The notes beneath the pieces are model-generated. The model did not search any database. It saw only the letters and a list, made by a program, of their open reading frames with translations, and had not been told where the DNA came from. From Nostoc sp. CHAB 5844 (GTDB lineage Bacteria; Cyanobacteriota; Cyanobacteriia; Cyanobacteriales; Nostocaceae): a stretch of DNA of 64,000 nucleotides. The position numbers and the translations under genes were made by a program. Positions 1 to 8,497 of this stretch are shown here, one piece after another; position 1 is the first letter of the stretch; the number at the start of each line of letters is the position of its first letter. The stretch covers positions 1 through 64,000 of the forward strand of contig NZ_JAIVFW010000022.1 of the NCBI RefSeq assembly GCF_020829595.1. Direction: 5' to 3'.

Positions 1-578
1 TTGTCCCAAATGTACCGCCTTCCCTTGATGGACAAACACGACGTTCTTATGTACTGTGGCGCGAGTATATTTCCCCATTAATTGCCTTAGAATTTGTCTC
101 TGGCGATGGTAGTGAGGAGCGAGACAAAACTCCTTTGAAAGGCAAATTTTGGATTTATGAGCAAGTAATTCATCCAGCTTTTTACGGCATTTATGAAGTA
201 AATAAAGCTAGTGTGGAAGTTTATCACTTAATTGAAGGACAGTATCAGCCCTTACCAGCAAATGAGCGTGGGCATTATCCTATCCATCCTTTGGGTGTCG
301 AGTTGGGTATATGGCAGGGAGAATATCAAAATATGGAATTACCTTGGCTGCGTTGGTGGGATTTGCAAGGTAATTTGTTGTTGACTGGTGAAGAACGCGC
401 CGAACAAGAAGCTCAACGCGCTGAACAAGAAGCTCAACGCGCCGAACAAGAAGCTCAACGCGCTGAACAAGAAGCTCAACGCGCTGAACAAGAAGCTCAA
501 CGCGCCGAACAGGAACGCCAAAGAAATGAACGCCTGATTGCCCAATTGCGATCGCTCGGTGTTGAACCAGAAATTTGA
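1..578 (+). CDS. Uma2 family (DUF820) endonuclease-like protein, 5' end outside window
   Basis: The reading frame is open from the first base of the window, so only the C-terminal part is present. It reads through PLIALEFVSGDGSEERDKTP and KFWIYEQV, which matches the Uma2/DUF820 family (PD-(D/E)XK nuclease fold, very abundant in cyanobacteria, cellular role unknown). A complete relative lies at 53535-54320 and shares the YEQV...YGIYE/YAIFE and LRWWD segments. The C-terminus carries six near-identical AEQEAQR heptads predicted to form a charged alpha-helix, then ends LIAQLRSLGVEPEI. The family assignment is good; the nuclease activity is inferred from the fold only. Confidence 0.85.
   Translation, partial: VPNVPPSLDGQTRRSYVLWREYISPLIALEFVSGDGSEERDKTPLKGKFWIYEQVIHPAFYGIYEVNKASVEVYHLIEGQYQPLPANERGHYPIHPLGVELGIWQGEYQNMELPWLRWWDLQGNLLLTGEERAEQEAQRAEQEAQRAEQEAQRAEQEAQRAEQEAQRAEQERQRNERLIAQLRSLGVEPEI
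396..521 (+). repeat. 21-bp in-frame tandem repeat, about six units
   Basis: A 21-bp unit beginning CGCGCCGAACAAGAA is repeated about six times inside the Uma2 gene. Each unit encodes the heptad AEQEAQR. The units differ almost only at one C/T position, so the array is recent or kept homogeneous. Being a multiple of 3 (and 7 residues), copy-number change lengthens the helix without shifting the frame. Confidence 0.9.
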
Positions 579-586
579 TCAGCTGC

Positions 587-619
587 AATAAAACCCCGAC
601 TATGGAAAAAAGCCGGGGT
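587..619 (-). terminator. Candidate Rho-independent terminator of the small gene at 632-928
   Basis: Read on the minus strand, ACCCCGGC pairs with GTCGGGGT (one mismatch) around a short loop, followed by TTTTATT. It sits 13 bp past the stop codon of the minus-strand gene and lies between two convergent genes. Confidence 0.5.
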
Positions 620-631
620 GGTTGTGGTTAG

Positions 632-928
632 TTATGCAACTAAAATCTGACGGATTAAAATACTCATCACTTGATCAGAGTTGTCGGTTGGGATTAGTGG
701 ACTCCAATCTCCCACCTCGGCATAACCGATCGCCTGCAAATAATGTATTGTACTGGTGACAGCTTTAGGAGAACCAATCAACAAATGTTTAATGGGTTCT
801 CTTTTGGGAAATGGCTGTTGAGTAGATGCTTTGGGAGTGGGTGCATCAAAGTTTTCACTTCTGAGATACTGTTCTAATGGTGTTAGCTCAGTATTTTGCT
901 CATCTCCAAATTTATCTTCTTGTGCCAT
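632..928 (-). CDS. Conserved hypothetical protein, 98 aa
   Basis: Small soluble protein with an acidic, polar N-terminal half (residues 1-45, low complexity, Pro/Gln/Lys rich) and a more ordered C-terminal half containing SPKAVTSTIHYLQAIGYAEV and GDWSPLIPT. The last 50 residues look like a compact conserved domain of the kind found in many cyanobacterial small proteins; I do not know a function. ATG start, candidate terminator just downstream. It is convergent with the Uma2 gene. No signal peptide or membrane segment is visible. Confidence 0.7.
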   Translation of the reverse strand: MAQEDKFGDEQNTELTPLEQYLRSENFDAPTPKASTQQPFPKREPIKHLLIGSPKAVTSTIHYLQAIGYAEVGDWSPLIPTDNSDQVMSILIRQILVA

Positions 929-1207
929 GATAATAATCGACTCCTATTTAGGTGTTGGAAGAAAGGCGATTGCGGACTCTGCCAGGAGGGCGATCGCCTT
1001 TCTCATACTATTTATATTAAAGTATATTTTTATACTTGTCAACTACTTGACAAAAAATTTTTGCAACTGATTAAATCTAAATCAATTGCGGAGTATACAA
1101 GCATTTAATCAAAGATAAGAAAATAATTTTTGTGGTTTATCTACTGTATTAAAAGTAAAAATATGTTCAGCAATTTCATGTAGGTAGTGATGTCTACGAA
1201 TAGCCTC

Positions 1208-1320
1208 ATATCGTGTCCGGTGAAAGACTTATCATTAAGGCAGCAGGGGAGCAGAGGGGAGGGGTTTTTGGGTTCTCTGCATAGATTCGGGAATTATAAC
1301 TAATTACCCGGACATGATAT
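1208..1320. repeat. MITE-like element, family A, copy 1 (113 bp)
   Basis: Left end ATATCGTGTCCGG and right end CCGGACATGATAT are inverted repeats (one mismatch). The same termini bound elements at 1820-1971 and 10974-11089 with unrelated interiors. The size and terminal inverted repeats suggest a non-autonomous mobile or palindromic repeat; no coding capacity. Confidence 0.75.
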
Positions 1321-1360
1321 CACCTACGCTACGGACAAATTTAGTTATAGCCCAATACGG

Positions 1361-1510
1361 TTCTGACTTTTCACGGGATCTGGAAAACCTCTCTCTAAAT
1401 CTCTCTCCTACAAGGAGAGAGACTTTGAATCTTCCCCCTTCCCGCGTCGGGAAGGGGGCTAGGGGGTTAGGTTTTTCGTCGGCTTTTCCACATGACGTGA
1501 AAAGTCAGAA
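1361..1510. repeat. MITE-like element with 15-bp terminal inverted repeats (150 bp)
   Basis: TTCTGACTTTTCACG at the left is exactly inverted at 1496-1510. The interior holds two further hairpins: CTCTCTCC...GGAGAGAG, and CCCCCTTCCC/GGGAAGGGGG separated by five bases. The element can therefore fold as a long stem with internal stems. It is non-coding and separated by 40 bp from the family A element before it. Confidence 0.75.
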
Positions 1511-1544
1511 TACGGTTCAGTTAGCGCTAAAAACCTGATTTGAT

Positions 1545-1618
1545 GTAGGTTGGGTTGAGGCTTTGCGAAACCCAACAAATCCCGGAAATGTTGGGTTAAG
1601 GAACGAAACCCAACCTAC
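1545..1618. repeat. Palindromic repeat, GTAGGTTGGGTT type, copy 1
   Basis: GTAGGTTGGGTTGAGG at the left is inverted as CCCAACCTAC at the right, with internal AACCCAAC/GTTGGGTT arms. A second copy lies at 5183-5256 with the same arms and a diverged centre. Non-coding. Confidence 0.8.
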
Positions 1619-1659
1619 TATTATTCTTAACTGTTGCCGGATTTTAGAGAATTAGTATT

Positions 1660-1780
1660 AGTGTCATAACGACAGCAACTTGTGTCGTAACGACAGAACT
1701 TAGTGTCGTAACAACAACAACTTGTGTCATAACGACAACAACTTGTGTCGTAACAACAACAACTTGTGTCATAACGACAG
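1660..1780. repeat. Tandem array of about six 21-22-bp units, each a mini-hairpin
   Basis: Units read CTTGTGTCGTAACGACAACAA with small variations. Each holds TGTCGT-A-ACGACA, a 6-bp inverted repeat around a single A, although some units have A/G changes (TGTCAT...ACGACA) that weaken one base pair. There is no spacer diversity, so it is not a CRISPR array. It lies between two MITE-like elements. Confidence 0.85.
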
Positions 1781-1819
1781 ATTATTTATTAGATAATGCT
1801 GTTGATGAGCGATCGCTTG

Positions 1820-1971
1820 ATATCATGTCCGGTTAAACACTTGTCATTGCGTAGGCGTAAGCCTTCCCGCAGGGTACGAAGTGAAACAATCGCAGAGTCC
1901 GCCGTGATTGCTTCGCTCCACTTCGTTGCGCTTGCAATGACATATCATAAGTGATTTAGCGGACATGATAT
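1820..1971. repeat. MITE-like element, family A, copy 2 (152 bp)
   Basis: Bounded by ATATCATGTCCGG and its inverted form (GGACATGATAT). The interior contains CATTGCG...GCAATGACA, another inverted pair commonly seen in Nostoc-type dispersed repeats and related to the repeat near 58885-58926. This is a composite, nested palindromic element without coding capacity. Confidence 0.75.
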
Positions 1972-2011
1972 GACTTTTAAGACAGTCGCTGCTTTTCTGC
2001 GTAAATTAATG

Positions 2012-3181
2012 TCAGTGTGTAGCTAAAGTAACATCTGGTGTTAACCTCTGCAACACCTGTTTCAATACCATCGCAGTCCAATCGATATCTGCTTCAGTTG
2101 TGTCTCGCCCTAATGTTATGCGAATTCCGCCCAAGGCAGCTTTCTGCGAATAACCCATTGCTAAAAGTATCGGACTAGGGCTAAGTTTACCGCTATGACA
2201 GGCTGCACCAGCACTAATCCCAATCCCAGCTAAATTTAATTGCCGCACTAAGGTTTTACCGCTGAGTTTTTCCCCGTCGGCGTATTCGAGGCAGAAACTA
2301 ACATGATGTGGTAGACGATGGATGCGATCGCCTGTAGGAATTAAACCGGGAACATCTGCTAACAACGCAAACAAGCGATCGCGCAACCCAATTAATCTTG
2401 GTGTTTCCGTTGCTAGTTCTTTGGCTGCTAATTCTGCGGCGACACCAAACCCAGCAATTGCGTGTACAGCTTGCGTACCAGAACGCATTCCCATTTCTTG
2501 CCCACCACCAGTTAAGTGAGGCATTAATTTTACACCAGGACGGATATACAATGCGCCTGCACCTTGTGGCCCGTAGATTTTGTGGCTAGAAATGCTGAGT
2601 AAATCAACTGGTAATGTTTGCACATCAATTGGTAAACGTCCAGCAACTTGCACTGCATCGGTGTGGAAGATAGCACCGTGCGATCGCGCAATATTGCCCA
2701 ATTCGGTAATCGGTTGAATTGTTCCAACTTCACTTTGTCCGTAAATTATCGATACTAATATGGTGTTATGTCGCAATGCAGCCTTCAAATCTAAAGGATT
2801 CACGCTGCCTTTGTCATCTACTCCCAAACGTGTGACTTCCCAACCCCACATTTCCAGCAACCGCACCGTTTCCGAAATTGCGGAATGTTCCACACTAGAA
2901 ATAATGATGTGTTGCGGCACAGCAAACAACCTGACGACACCAATAATTGCCAGATTATCTGCTTCTGTACCGCCTGCTGTAAAAATAATTGATTCTGGAT
3001 TAGTAGCGTTAATCAAGTCTGCAACTTGAACCCTTGCTTGTTCAAGAACTAATGCAGCCCGTTGTCCCCACTCATGCAAGCTAGAAGGATTGCCCCACTG
3101 TTGAGTGAGGACTGCTTGCATCGCGGCGATCGCTTCTGGGCGAGTTGGAGTAGTGGCACTGTAATCTAAATATATTTGCAT
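2012..3181 (-). CDS. Cysteine desulfurase, NifS/IscS family
   Basis: PLP-dependent enzyme of 389 aa, normal length for group I desulfurases, that converts cysteine to alanine and passes sulfur to Fe-S cluster or thio-cofactor assembly. It begins IYLDYSATTPTRPEA, has the TAGGTEADN cofactor segment, the PLP lysine in SSHKIYGPQGAG (around residue 200) and the persulfide-forming cysteine in SAGAACHSGKLSPS (around residue 330). ATG start. No isc/suf/nif scaffold gene is adjacent, so it may serve general or accessory cluster assembly; whether it is the IscS-type or a NifS-type paralogue cannot be decided here. Confidence 0.93.
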   Translation of the reverse strand: MQIYLDYSATTPTRPEAIAAMQAVLTQQWGNPSSLHEWGQRAALVLEQARVQVADLINATNPESIIFTAGGTEADNLAIIGVVRLFAVPQHIIISSVEHSAISETVRLLEMWGWEVTRLGVDDKGSVNPLDLKAALRHNTILVSIIYGQSEVGTIQPITELGNIARSHGAIFHTDAVQVAGRLPIDVQTLPVDLLSISSHKIYGPQGAGALYIRPGVKLMPHLTGGGQEMGMRSGTQAVHAIAGFGVAAELAAKELATETPRLIGLRDRLFALLADVPGLIPTGDRIHRLPHHVSFCLEYADGEKLSGKTLVRQLNLAGIGISAGAACHSGKLSPSPILLAMGYSQKAALGGIRITLGRDTTEADIDWTAMVLKQVLQRLTPDVTLATH

Positions 3182-3261
3182 ATCAGGTTGTCATTGGTCA
3201 TTTGTTATTTGTTATTAGTAAGGGGTTTCAAGCATATTGCTTTATATATAAATGAAATAAT

Positions 3262-3324
3262 TTCATACTTCACACTTCACACTTCATACTTCACACTTCA
3301 CACTTCACACTTCATACTTCATAC
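3262..3324. repeat. Heptanucleotide short tandem repeat, nine units
   Basis: Nine consecutive 7-mers TTCACAC or TTCATAC, followed by a partial unit. This is the STRR type of repeat typical of heterocystous cyanobacteria. It lies in the shared upstream region of the divergent desulfurase and PLD-like genes, 56 bp before the GTG of the latter. Confidence 0.95.
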
Positions 3325-3379
3325 TTCAGCTTGGGAACTATAACTATGTTCACTACCAATTCACTTTTAGCAGATTACC

Positions 3380-5008
3380 GTGCAAATTTTTCGTAAATCA
3401 AGGCATTTTGGAATATTTTTCTTAATATTTGTCATCACTGCTTGTCAACAAGCTAAATCATTGCATAAACGTTTATCACCTTTACCGCAAGATCCATTAG
3501 TTCAAGTCTATTTAAATCATTCTGAATCTTCAGAATATCAAGAACCTTATCGTCAGCAAACCCGCCTAGGACATGACTTAGAAAATCTCATTGTAGATGC
3601 TATTTCTCAAGCTAAATCTACAGTAGATGTGGCTGTGCAAGAATTACGCTTACCTAAAGTTGCCCAAGCATTGGTAGACAGACAAAAAGCAGGAGTAAAA
3701 GTTCGGGTAATTTTAGAAAATACCTATAGTCGCCCTTGGAGTAGCTCTACACCAGATGAAATCAAAAAACTAGCGCCTAGAGAACGAGAAAGATATAACG
3801 AATTTCATCAATTTATTGACTTAAACAAAGATAACAAACTCAGTCCTGAAGAAATTAATCAAAGAGATGCATTAGTCATTTTACAAAACGCCAAAATTCC
3901 TGCGATAGATGATCAAGCTGATGGTTCCGCAGGCAGTAGTTTGATGCATCACAAATTTGTGATTGTCGATAATCGGATTGTAATTGTTAGTTCGGCTAAC
4001 TTCACTCTCAGCGATACTTCAGGCGATTTCACAAATCAAAACAGTTTAGGTAATGCCAATAATTTGCTAAAAATTGATAATCCCGAATTAGCATTTGTTT
4101 TTAGCCAAGAGTTTAACATTATGTGGGGTGATGGCCCTGGAGGTAAACCAGATAGTAAATTTGGTTTGAAAAAACCACCGCGTGCCGCTAAACAAATGGT
4201 TATAGGTGAAAGTAAAATTACAGTCCAGTTTTCTCCGACTTCTCCCACTCAACCTTGGAGTAAAACTAGCAATGGTTTAATTGGTGAGACTTTAAATTCT
4301 GCTACCAAATCAATAGATTTGGCCTTATTTGTCTTTTCTGAACAGCAGCTTGCCAATATTTTAGAACAGCGCCATCAACAAAGTGTAGCCATTCGAGCTT
4401 TAACTGATGCTCAATTTGTCTACCGTTTTTATAGCGAAACCTTAGATATGATGGGAGTTGCTTTAAGTAATCAATGTAAATATGAAATTGATAATAAACC
4501 TTGGTCAAACCCCATTACTAGTGTCGGCGTACCTGTGTTAGCCAAAGGCGATTTACTACACCATAAATTCTCCGTTGTTGATAACACAATAGTAATCACA
4601 GGTTCACATAATTGGTCAGATGCAGCTAACAATGGTAACGATGAAACATTGATAGTAATTGAAAATCCTCAAGTTGCTGCTCATTATGTCCGGGAATTTA
4701 CTCGTCTTTATGCTAAAGCTCAACTTGGTTTACCTTCAGAAATTCAAGCAAAAATCCAAGCAGAAGCTAAAAAATGTCCTAAGATAATTACTCCAACATC
4801 TATTCAAAATCAAATAATTTCAAAAGTCAATCTCAATACAGCTAGTCTTGAAGAATTAGCAACTCTCCCTGGTGTGGGTAAAAAATTAGCACAGAAAATC
4901 ATTCTTGCCCGCCAACAACAAAAGTTTACATCATTACAAGACTTAGAACGAGTTTCGGGTGTGAGTGCAAAAATGCTAGATAAATGGCGTGATTATGTAA
5001 CTTTGTAA
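3380..5008 (+). CDS. Phospholipase D-like lipoprotein with EF-hand-like loop and C-terminal helix-hairpin-helix
   Basis: 542 aa. The N-terminus FLIFVITACQQ is a lipoprotein signal with a lipobox cysteine. Two PLD (HKD) modules follow: HHKFVIVDNRIVIVSSANFT around residue 190-210 and HHKFSVVDNTIVITGSHNWS around residue 395-415. The lysine four residues after the His and the distal Asn/Ser match catalytic HxK(x)n motifs. Between the N-terminus and the first HKD is a loop DLNKDNKLSPEE resembling a calcium-binding EF-hand. The last 65 residues (VNLNTASLEELATLPGVG) are a ComEA-like helix-hairpin-helix DNA-binding domain. GTG start. Expected role: membrane-anchored phosphodiesterase acting on lipid or DNA; the HhH domain favours nucleic acid, as an inference. 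Confidence 0.88.
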   Translation: MQIFRKSRHFGIFFLIFVITACQQAKSLHKRLSPLPQDPLVQVYLNHSESSEYQEPYRQQTRLGHDLENLIVDAISQAKSTVDVAVQELRLPKVAQALVDRQKAGVKVRVILENTYSRPWSSSTPDEIKKLAPRERERYNEFHQFIDLNKDNKLSPEEINQRDALVILQNAKIPAIDDQADGSAGSSLMHHKFVIVDNRIVIVSSANFTLSDTSGDFTNQNSLGNANNLLKIDNPELAFVFSQEFNIMWGDGPGGKPDSKFGLKKPPRAAKQMVIGESKITVQFSPTSPTQPWSKTSNGLIGETLNSATKSIDLALFVFSEQQLANILEQRHQQSVAIRALTDAQFVYRFYSETLDMMGVALSNQCKYEIDNKPWSNPITSVGVPVLAKGDLLHHKFSVVDNTIVITGSHNWSDAANNGNDETLIVIENPQVAAHYVREFTRLYAKAQLGLPSEIQAKIQAEAKKCPKIITPTSIQNQIISKVNLNTASLEELATLPGVGKKLAQKIILARQQQKFTSLQDLERVSGVSAKMLDKWRDYVTL

Positions 5009-5182
5009 TATAGTGACTTGACATTTGATTTATTATCTGTGTTTGCTTCATTTACCAAGAAAAGCTAAATATTTTGGGAAATCAAGAAAGCTTCACTGTA
5101 AAGTAATTGAGTATTTGATTAGCAATCACTTATTGACTATAGGACTCTTATTTGATTTTTGAAATATACGTAGCAAAAAAAT

Positions 5183-5256
5183 GTAGGTTGGGTTGACGTA
5201 AGGAAACCCAACATTAATCTTGGTGTTGGGTTTCGCTGATGCTCAACCCAACCTAC
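5183..5256. repeat. Palindromic repeat, GTAGGTTGGGTT type, copy 2
   Basis: Arms GTAGGTTGGGTTGA and TCAACCCAACCTAC are perfect inverses; inner arms AAACCCAAC and GTTGGGTTT pair as well. The outer sequence matches the copy at 1545-1618 while the centre differs. Confidence 0.85.
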
Positions 5257-5288
5257 GGCTAATGCACAACTTTAGCCTTGCCACGCCA

Positions 5289-5322
5289 GTAGTGGACTGT
5301 TTCAGCTAAAACAGTACACTAC
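5289..5322. repeat. 34-bp hairpin in RTX gene upstream region
   Basis: GTAGTGGACTGTTT and AAACAGTACACTAC are inverted with one mismatch around a six-base loop (CAGCTA). No T-run follows, so it is more likely a dispersed palindrome than a terminator of the PLD gene. Confidence 0.7.
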
Positions 5323-5578
5323 AGATACTTAGATTTTTTCAGAAATCAAATCGGATTCCTATAACAGGTATACTAACACCTGCAATATGGAAGCTGTTCT
5401 GTATTTCGTTTTGAGAAAAGAAAGCGTTCTGACGCAGTGAAAGGCTAGATCTCAAGCCTGAGTTACATCAGTATTTTCAAGTAAAAAATTAGGCGGCGAT
5501 CGCAAAATCCCTCTAAAAAAGCAGCCAACAATCATAACCCGAATTGTTTCCAAAACTCAAAAATAGGAGAAATATCTC

Positions 5579-8140
5579 ATGTCAACGATTAATATTCCAG
5601 GCGGAACAGTCGTTACAGAAGGCGTAATCCTTGATGAATTTGGCGAATCTTTGAGAGTTGCAGGTCAGTTAGTGACTGCTGGAACTCAGCCAGCTGTACT
5701 CACCCAAAACACCTTCAATCAAATCGATGTCAGAAACAGCGGCCTAATTAACAGCGAAAATACCGCCATCCAAGTCACAGGAATTGCCAGCGTCATCAAT
5801 AATAACGGTACGATTAATGGCGGTTTTAATGGCATTAACATTGTTAATGCTAGTGTAGCTTCGGCACGAATTAATAATACTGGACTGATTACCAGTGCCA
5901 GCCGCGCCATCAATATTGGTAGTACTGGTGGCATCTTGATTAATAGAGGACTAATTACCACCACTGCCGATCCGCGTAATGGCGCAATCTATGGTGACTT
6001 CACGGCTGACAATGTCATCATTGAGAACCGCACAAATGGAGTAATTGAAGTCGGTGCAGGCTTAAATGGTGATGCGATTTCCCTAGAATTAGGCGCACAG
6101 GTGAATGGTTCGATCATCAATCGCGGCTTGATTCAAGGTCGTGGTTTACCCGATGGCGCACCGAATAATCAAACAAACCAAGCCGCCGCTATCCGACTTT
6201 ATTGGGTGCCAGAATCAGGTTCTCATACCTCAATATTTAATGGCAACATTGAAAACTCCGGCACTTTAGCTGCTGAAAATGGGGCTGCCGTAATTATTGA
6301 ACGGTATACTCAACTGAATGGTTCGATTATCAATAGAGGTGTAATTGAGAGTACTAACCTGAGCAATGGTACGGGTATTCTGTTGGTAGATGGTAGTGAA
6401 GTCACGGGAAGAATTGTCAACAGTGGCATTATTAACGGCGGACGCGATGGTGTGAACTTTGCTAACGGCGGTCAAGTCAATGGAGTGCTGTACAATACTG
6501 GCATCATCCTCAGCACCAGCCGCGCTGTGAATATTGCTGGTAATCAGGTCAGGGTGATTAATAACGGGTTAATCGCCACCACTGCCGAGCCGCGTAATGG
6601 CACAATCTATGGTGATGTAACAGCGCGTAATATCTTCATTGAGAACCGCGCGAATGGAATAATTGAAGTCGACACAGGCTTAAATGGTGATGCGATTTCC
6701 CTAGAATTAGGCGCACAGGTGAATGGTTCGATCATTAATCGCGGCTTGATTCAAGGTCGTGGTTTACCCGATGGCGCACCGAATAATCAAACAAACCAAG
6801 CCGCCGCTATCCGACTTTATTGGGTGCCAGAATCAGGTTCTCATACCTCAATATTTAATGGCAACATTGAAAACTCCGGCACTTTAGCCGCTGAAAATGG
6901 AGCTGCCGTAATTATTGAACGGTATACTCAACTGAATGGTTCGATTATCAATAGAGGCGTAATTGAGAGTACTAACCTGAGCAATGGTACGGGTATTCTG
7001 TTGGTAGATGGTAGTGAAGTCACGGGAAGAATTGTCAACAGTGGCATTATTAACGGCGGACGCGATGGTGTGAACTTTGCTAACGGCGGTCAAGTCAATG
7101 GAGTGCTGTACAATACCAGAAATGGCGTAATTACTAGCACCAGCCGCGCTGTGAATATTGCTGGTAATCAGGTCAGAGTGATTAATAACGGGTTAATTAC
7201 CACCACTGCCGAGCCGCGTAATGGCACAATCTATGGTGATGTAACAGCGCGTAATGTCTTCATTGAAAACCGCACGAATGGAGTAATTGAAGTCGGTGAA
7301 GGCTTAAATGGCGATGCGATTTCCTTGGAATTAGGCGCACAGGTGAATGGTTCGATCATTAATCGAGGAGTCATTCAAGGTCGCGGTTTACCCGATGGCG
7401 CACCGAATAATCAAACAAACCAAGCCGCCGCTATCCGGCTTTATTGGGTGCCAGAATCAGGTTCTCATACCTCAATATTTAATGGCAACATTGAAAACTC
7501 CGGCACTTTAGCTGCGGAAAACGGGGCTGCCGTAATTATTGAACGGTATACTCAACTGAATGGTTCGATTCTCAATAGTGGTGTAATTAATGGTGGTTTA
7601 ACCGATAATGGACAACTAGCGATCGCTGCTAGTGAAGCTGTAGGTAGCGTCACAGTCCGCAACCGTGGCACAATTAATGGAGACATTCTGCTAAGTGCCA
7701 ATAACGATACATATAACGGTCAAGGCGGCAGTGTTAATGGCACTGTCTATGGTGGTGATGGCAATGATACTCTCATAGGTGGTAATCAGAGAGATATCTT
7801 TGTTGCTGGAGCCGGTAACGATAGTTTATACGGTAACGGCGGCAATGATCTTTTAGATGGTGGTGCTGGTAGTGATATCCTGCGCGGTGATGGTGGTGCC
7901 GATACCTTCCGCTTTGCTGGAGATATTTTCCAAGACGGCTTGCGCGATTTAGATACCATTGTGAGTTTCCAATCTGGAGACACCTTTGACTTTAGCCAAT
8001 ATTTTCAAGTTGGTGGTTCTGTCAGCTTTATTCGCAATCAACAAGACTTACTTGTTAATCTCAGCAATGAAGATTTTGTTGTTGTCCGTGGCAACATCAA
8101 TGCTGCTGAACAGCAACTTTCAGCTTTATTTGCAGGTTAA
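5579..8140 (+). CDS. RTX beta-solenoid exoprotein with three near-identical 206-aa repeats
   Basis: 853 aa, no Sec signal. Most of it is built of short beta-helix rungs (NGSIINRG, GVIEVG, NSGIINGG), organised into three large repeats: about 5890-6507, 6508-7131 and a partial third 7132-7585. These are almost identical at DNA level, with an offset of 618 bp, then 624 bp. Residues about 720-780 carry calcium-binding nonapeptides (GGDGNDTLI, GAGNDSLYG, GNGGNDLLDG, GAGSDILRG). An RTX C-terminal end (DLDTIVSFQSGDTFDFSQ, LLVNLSNEDFVVV) follows, implying type I secretion. ATG preceded by AGGAG. Likely a cell-surface or extracellular adhesin or matrix protein; the ligand is unknown. No type I exporter is adjacent. 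Confidence 0.88.
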   Translation: MSTINIPGGTVVTEGVILDEFGESLRVAGQLVTAGTQPAVLTQNTFNQIDVRNSGLINSENTAIQVTGIASVINNNGTINGGFNGINIVNASVASARINNTGLITSASRAINIGSTGGILINRGLITTTADPRNGAIYGDFTADNVIIENRTNGVIEVGAGLNGDAISLELGAQVNGSIINRGLIQGRGLPDGAPNNQTNQAAAIRLYWVPESGSHTSIFNGNIENSGTLAAENGAAVIIERYTQLNGSIINRGVIESTNLSNGTGILLVDGSEVTGRIVNSGIINGGRDGVNFANGGQVNGVLYNTGIILSTSRAVNIAGNQVRVINNGLIATTAEPRNGTIYGDVTARNIFIENRANGIIEVDTGLNGDAISLELGAQVNGSIINRGLIQGRGLPDGAPNNQTNQAAAIRLYWVPESGSHTSIFNGNIENSGTLAAENGAAVIIERYTQLNGSIINRGVIESTNLSNGTGILLVDGSEVTGRIVNSGIINGGRDGVNFANGGQVNGVLYNTRNGVITSTSRAVNIAGNQVRVINNGLITTTAEPRNGTIYGDVTARNVFIENRTNGVIEVGEGLNGDAISLELGAQVNGSIINRGVIQGRGLPDGAPNNQTNQAAAIRLYWVPESGSHTSIFNGNIENSGTLAAENGAAVIIERYTQLNGSILNSGVINGGLTDNGQLAIAASEAVGSVTVRNRGTINGDILLSANNDTYNGQGGSVNGTVYGGDGNDTLIGGNQRDIFVAGAGNDSLYGNGGNDLLDGGAGSDILRGDGGADTFRFAGDIFQDGLRDLDTIVSFQSGDTFDFSQYFQVGGSVSFIRNQQDLLVNLSNEDFVVVRGNINAAEQQLSALFAG
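5890..7585 (+). repeat. Long near-identical internal tandem repeats (2.7 units of 618-624 bp)
   Basis: Unit 1 runs about 5890-6507, unit 2 about 6508-7131 and unit 3 about 7132-7585 (truncated at the C-terminal junction). Large blocks such as the sequence encoding ISLELGAQVNGSI through IERYTQLNGSI match almost base for base, including synonymous positions. This indicates recent duplication or gene conversion rather than selection on protein alone. Confidence 0.92.
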
Positions 8141-8162
8141 GTTTGTTTGACGACAATATTGT

Positions 8163-8201
8163 AGCGATCGCTTGCCTAATTTTAGGAGCGATCGCTTTTT
8201 T
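8163..8201 (+). terminator. Rho-independent terminator of the RTX gene built from HIP1 palindromes
   Basis: AGCGATCGC and GCGATCGCT form a 9-bp stem around a 16-base loop, followed directly by a run of T. It starts 23 bp after the stop codon. Two HIP1 octamers provide the stem. Confidence 0.8.
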
Positions 8202-8323
8202 ATGCAAAATAAATATTTCTGTTGACTTATTTATATTTATTTTCTATTTCTACTGAAAGTAGGAGGAAGTTACATTCATAAATTTTTTAGGATGTAGCCA
8301 GTTAATGTTACTGGAGTTGGTTT

Positions 8324-8497
8324 ATGGCTTATAACAAAATAGAAGAATTACCTCAAGATATTCAAGAAAAACTTCCTCAATATGCGGTTTGTATTAATTA
8401 CAAACCGCGTTTTGCTTTTGCATATTTTGAAAAACTATTGATTTGTTCATTGGTGAAACTAACTATTGGAATCGAGGAATTGGAACAAAAATTTTAA
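8324..8497 (+). pseudogene. ChaB-like fragment fused to unrelated sequence
   Basis: An ATG at 8324 opens 57 codons. The first twenty, MAYNKIEELPQDIQEKLPQY, match the start of ChaB-domain proteins (LPxxIQxxLPxxA). After AVCIN the sequence no longer resembles ChaB, and the frame ends inside the overlapping acetyltransferase fragment. Normal ChaB domains are about 60 residues of conserved sequence, so this is a truncated remnant. Confidence in ChaB is moderate because only the first 20 residues match. Confidence 0.45.

Larger units (their letters stand above)
929..2011. other. Gene-free stretch filled with small repeats
   Basis: About 1.1 kb between two minus-strand genes. From 1208 to 1971 it holds at least five different repeat elements, listed separately, and almost no unique sequence. 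929-1207 is AT-rich and presumably contains the promoter of the 632-928 gene; I see no gene there. Short open frames in the stretch run across repeat ends and are not credible genes. Confidence 0.8.
5009..5578. other. Intergenic region with two palindromic repeats
   Basis: 570 bp between co-directional genes. It contains the repeats at 5183-5256 and 5289-5322. The remaining 250 bp before the ATG at 5579 is AT-rich and holds the AGGAG ribosome site at about 5563; a promoter must be here but no clear -35/-10 pair is convincing. Confidence 0.6.

Noticed and set aside
1314-1538. 74-codon frame
   Set aside because: Composed of the TTCTGACTTTTCACG element and its hairpins.
1660-1780. Tandem repeats near 1.7 kb as a second CRISPR array
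   Set aside because: The units are contiguous with no unique spacers and vary internally; it is a mini-hairpin tandem repeat.
5289-5322. Hairpin as terminator of the PLD gene
   Set aside because: No T-run on the plus strand and 280 bp from the stop codon.
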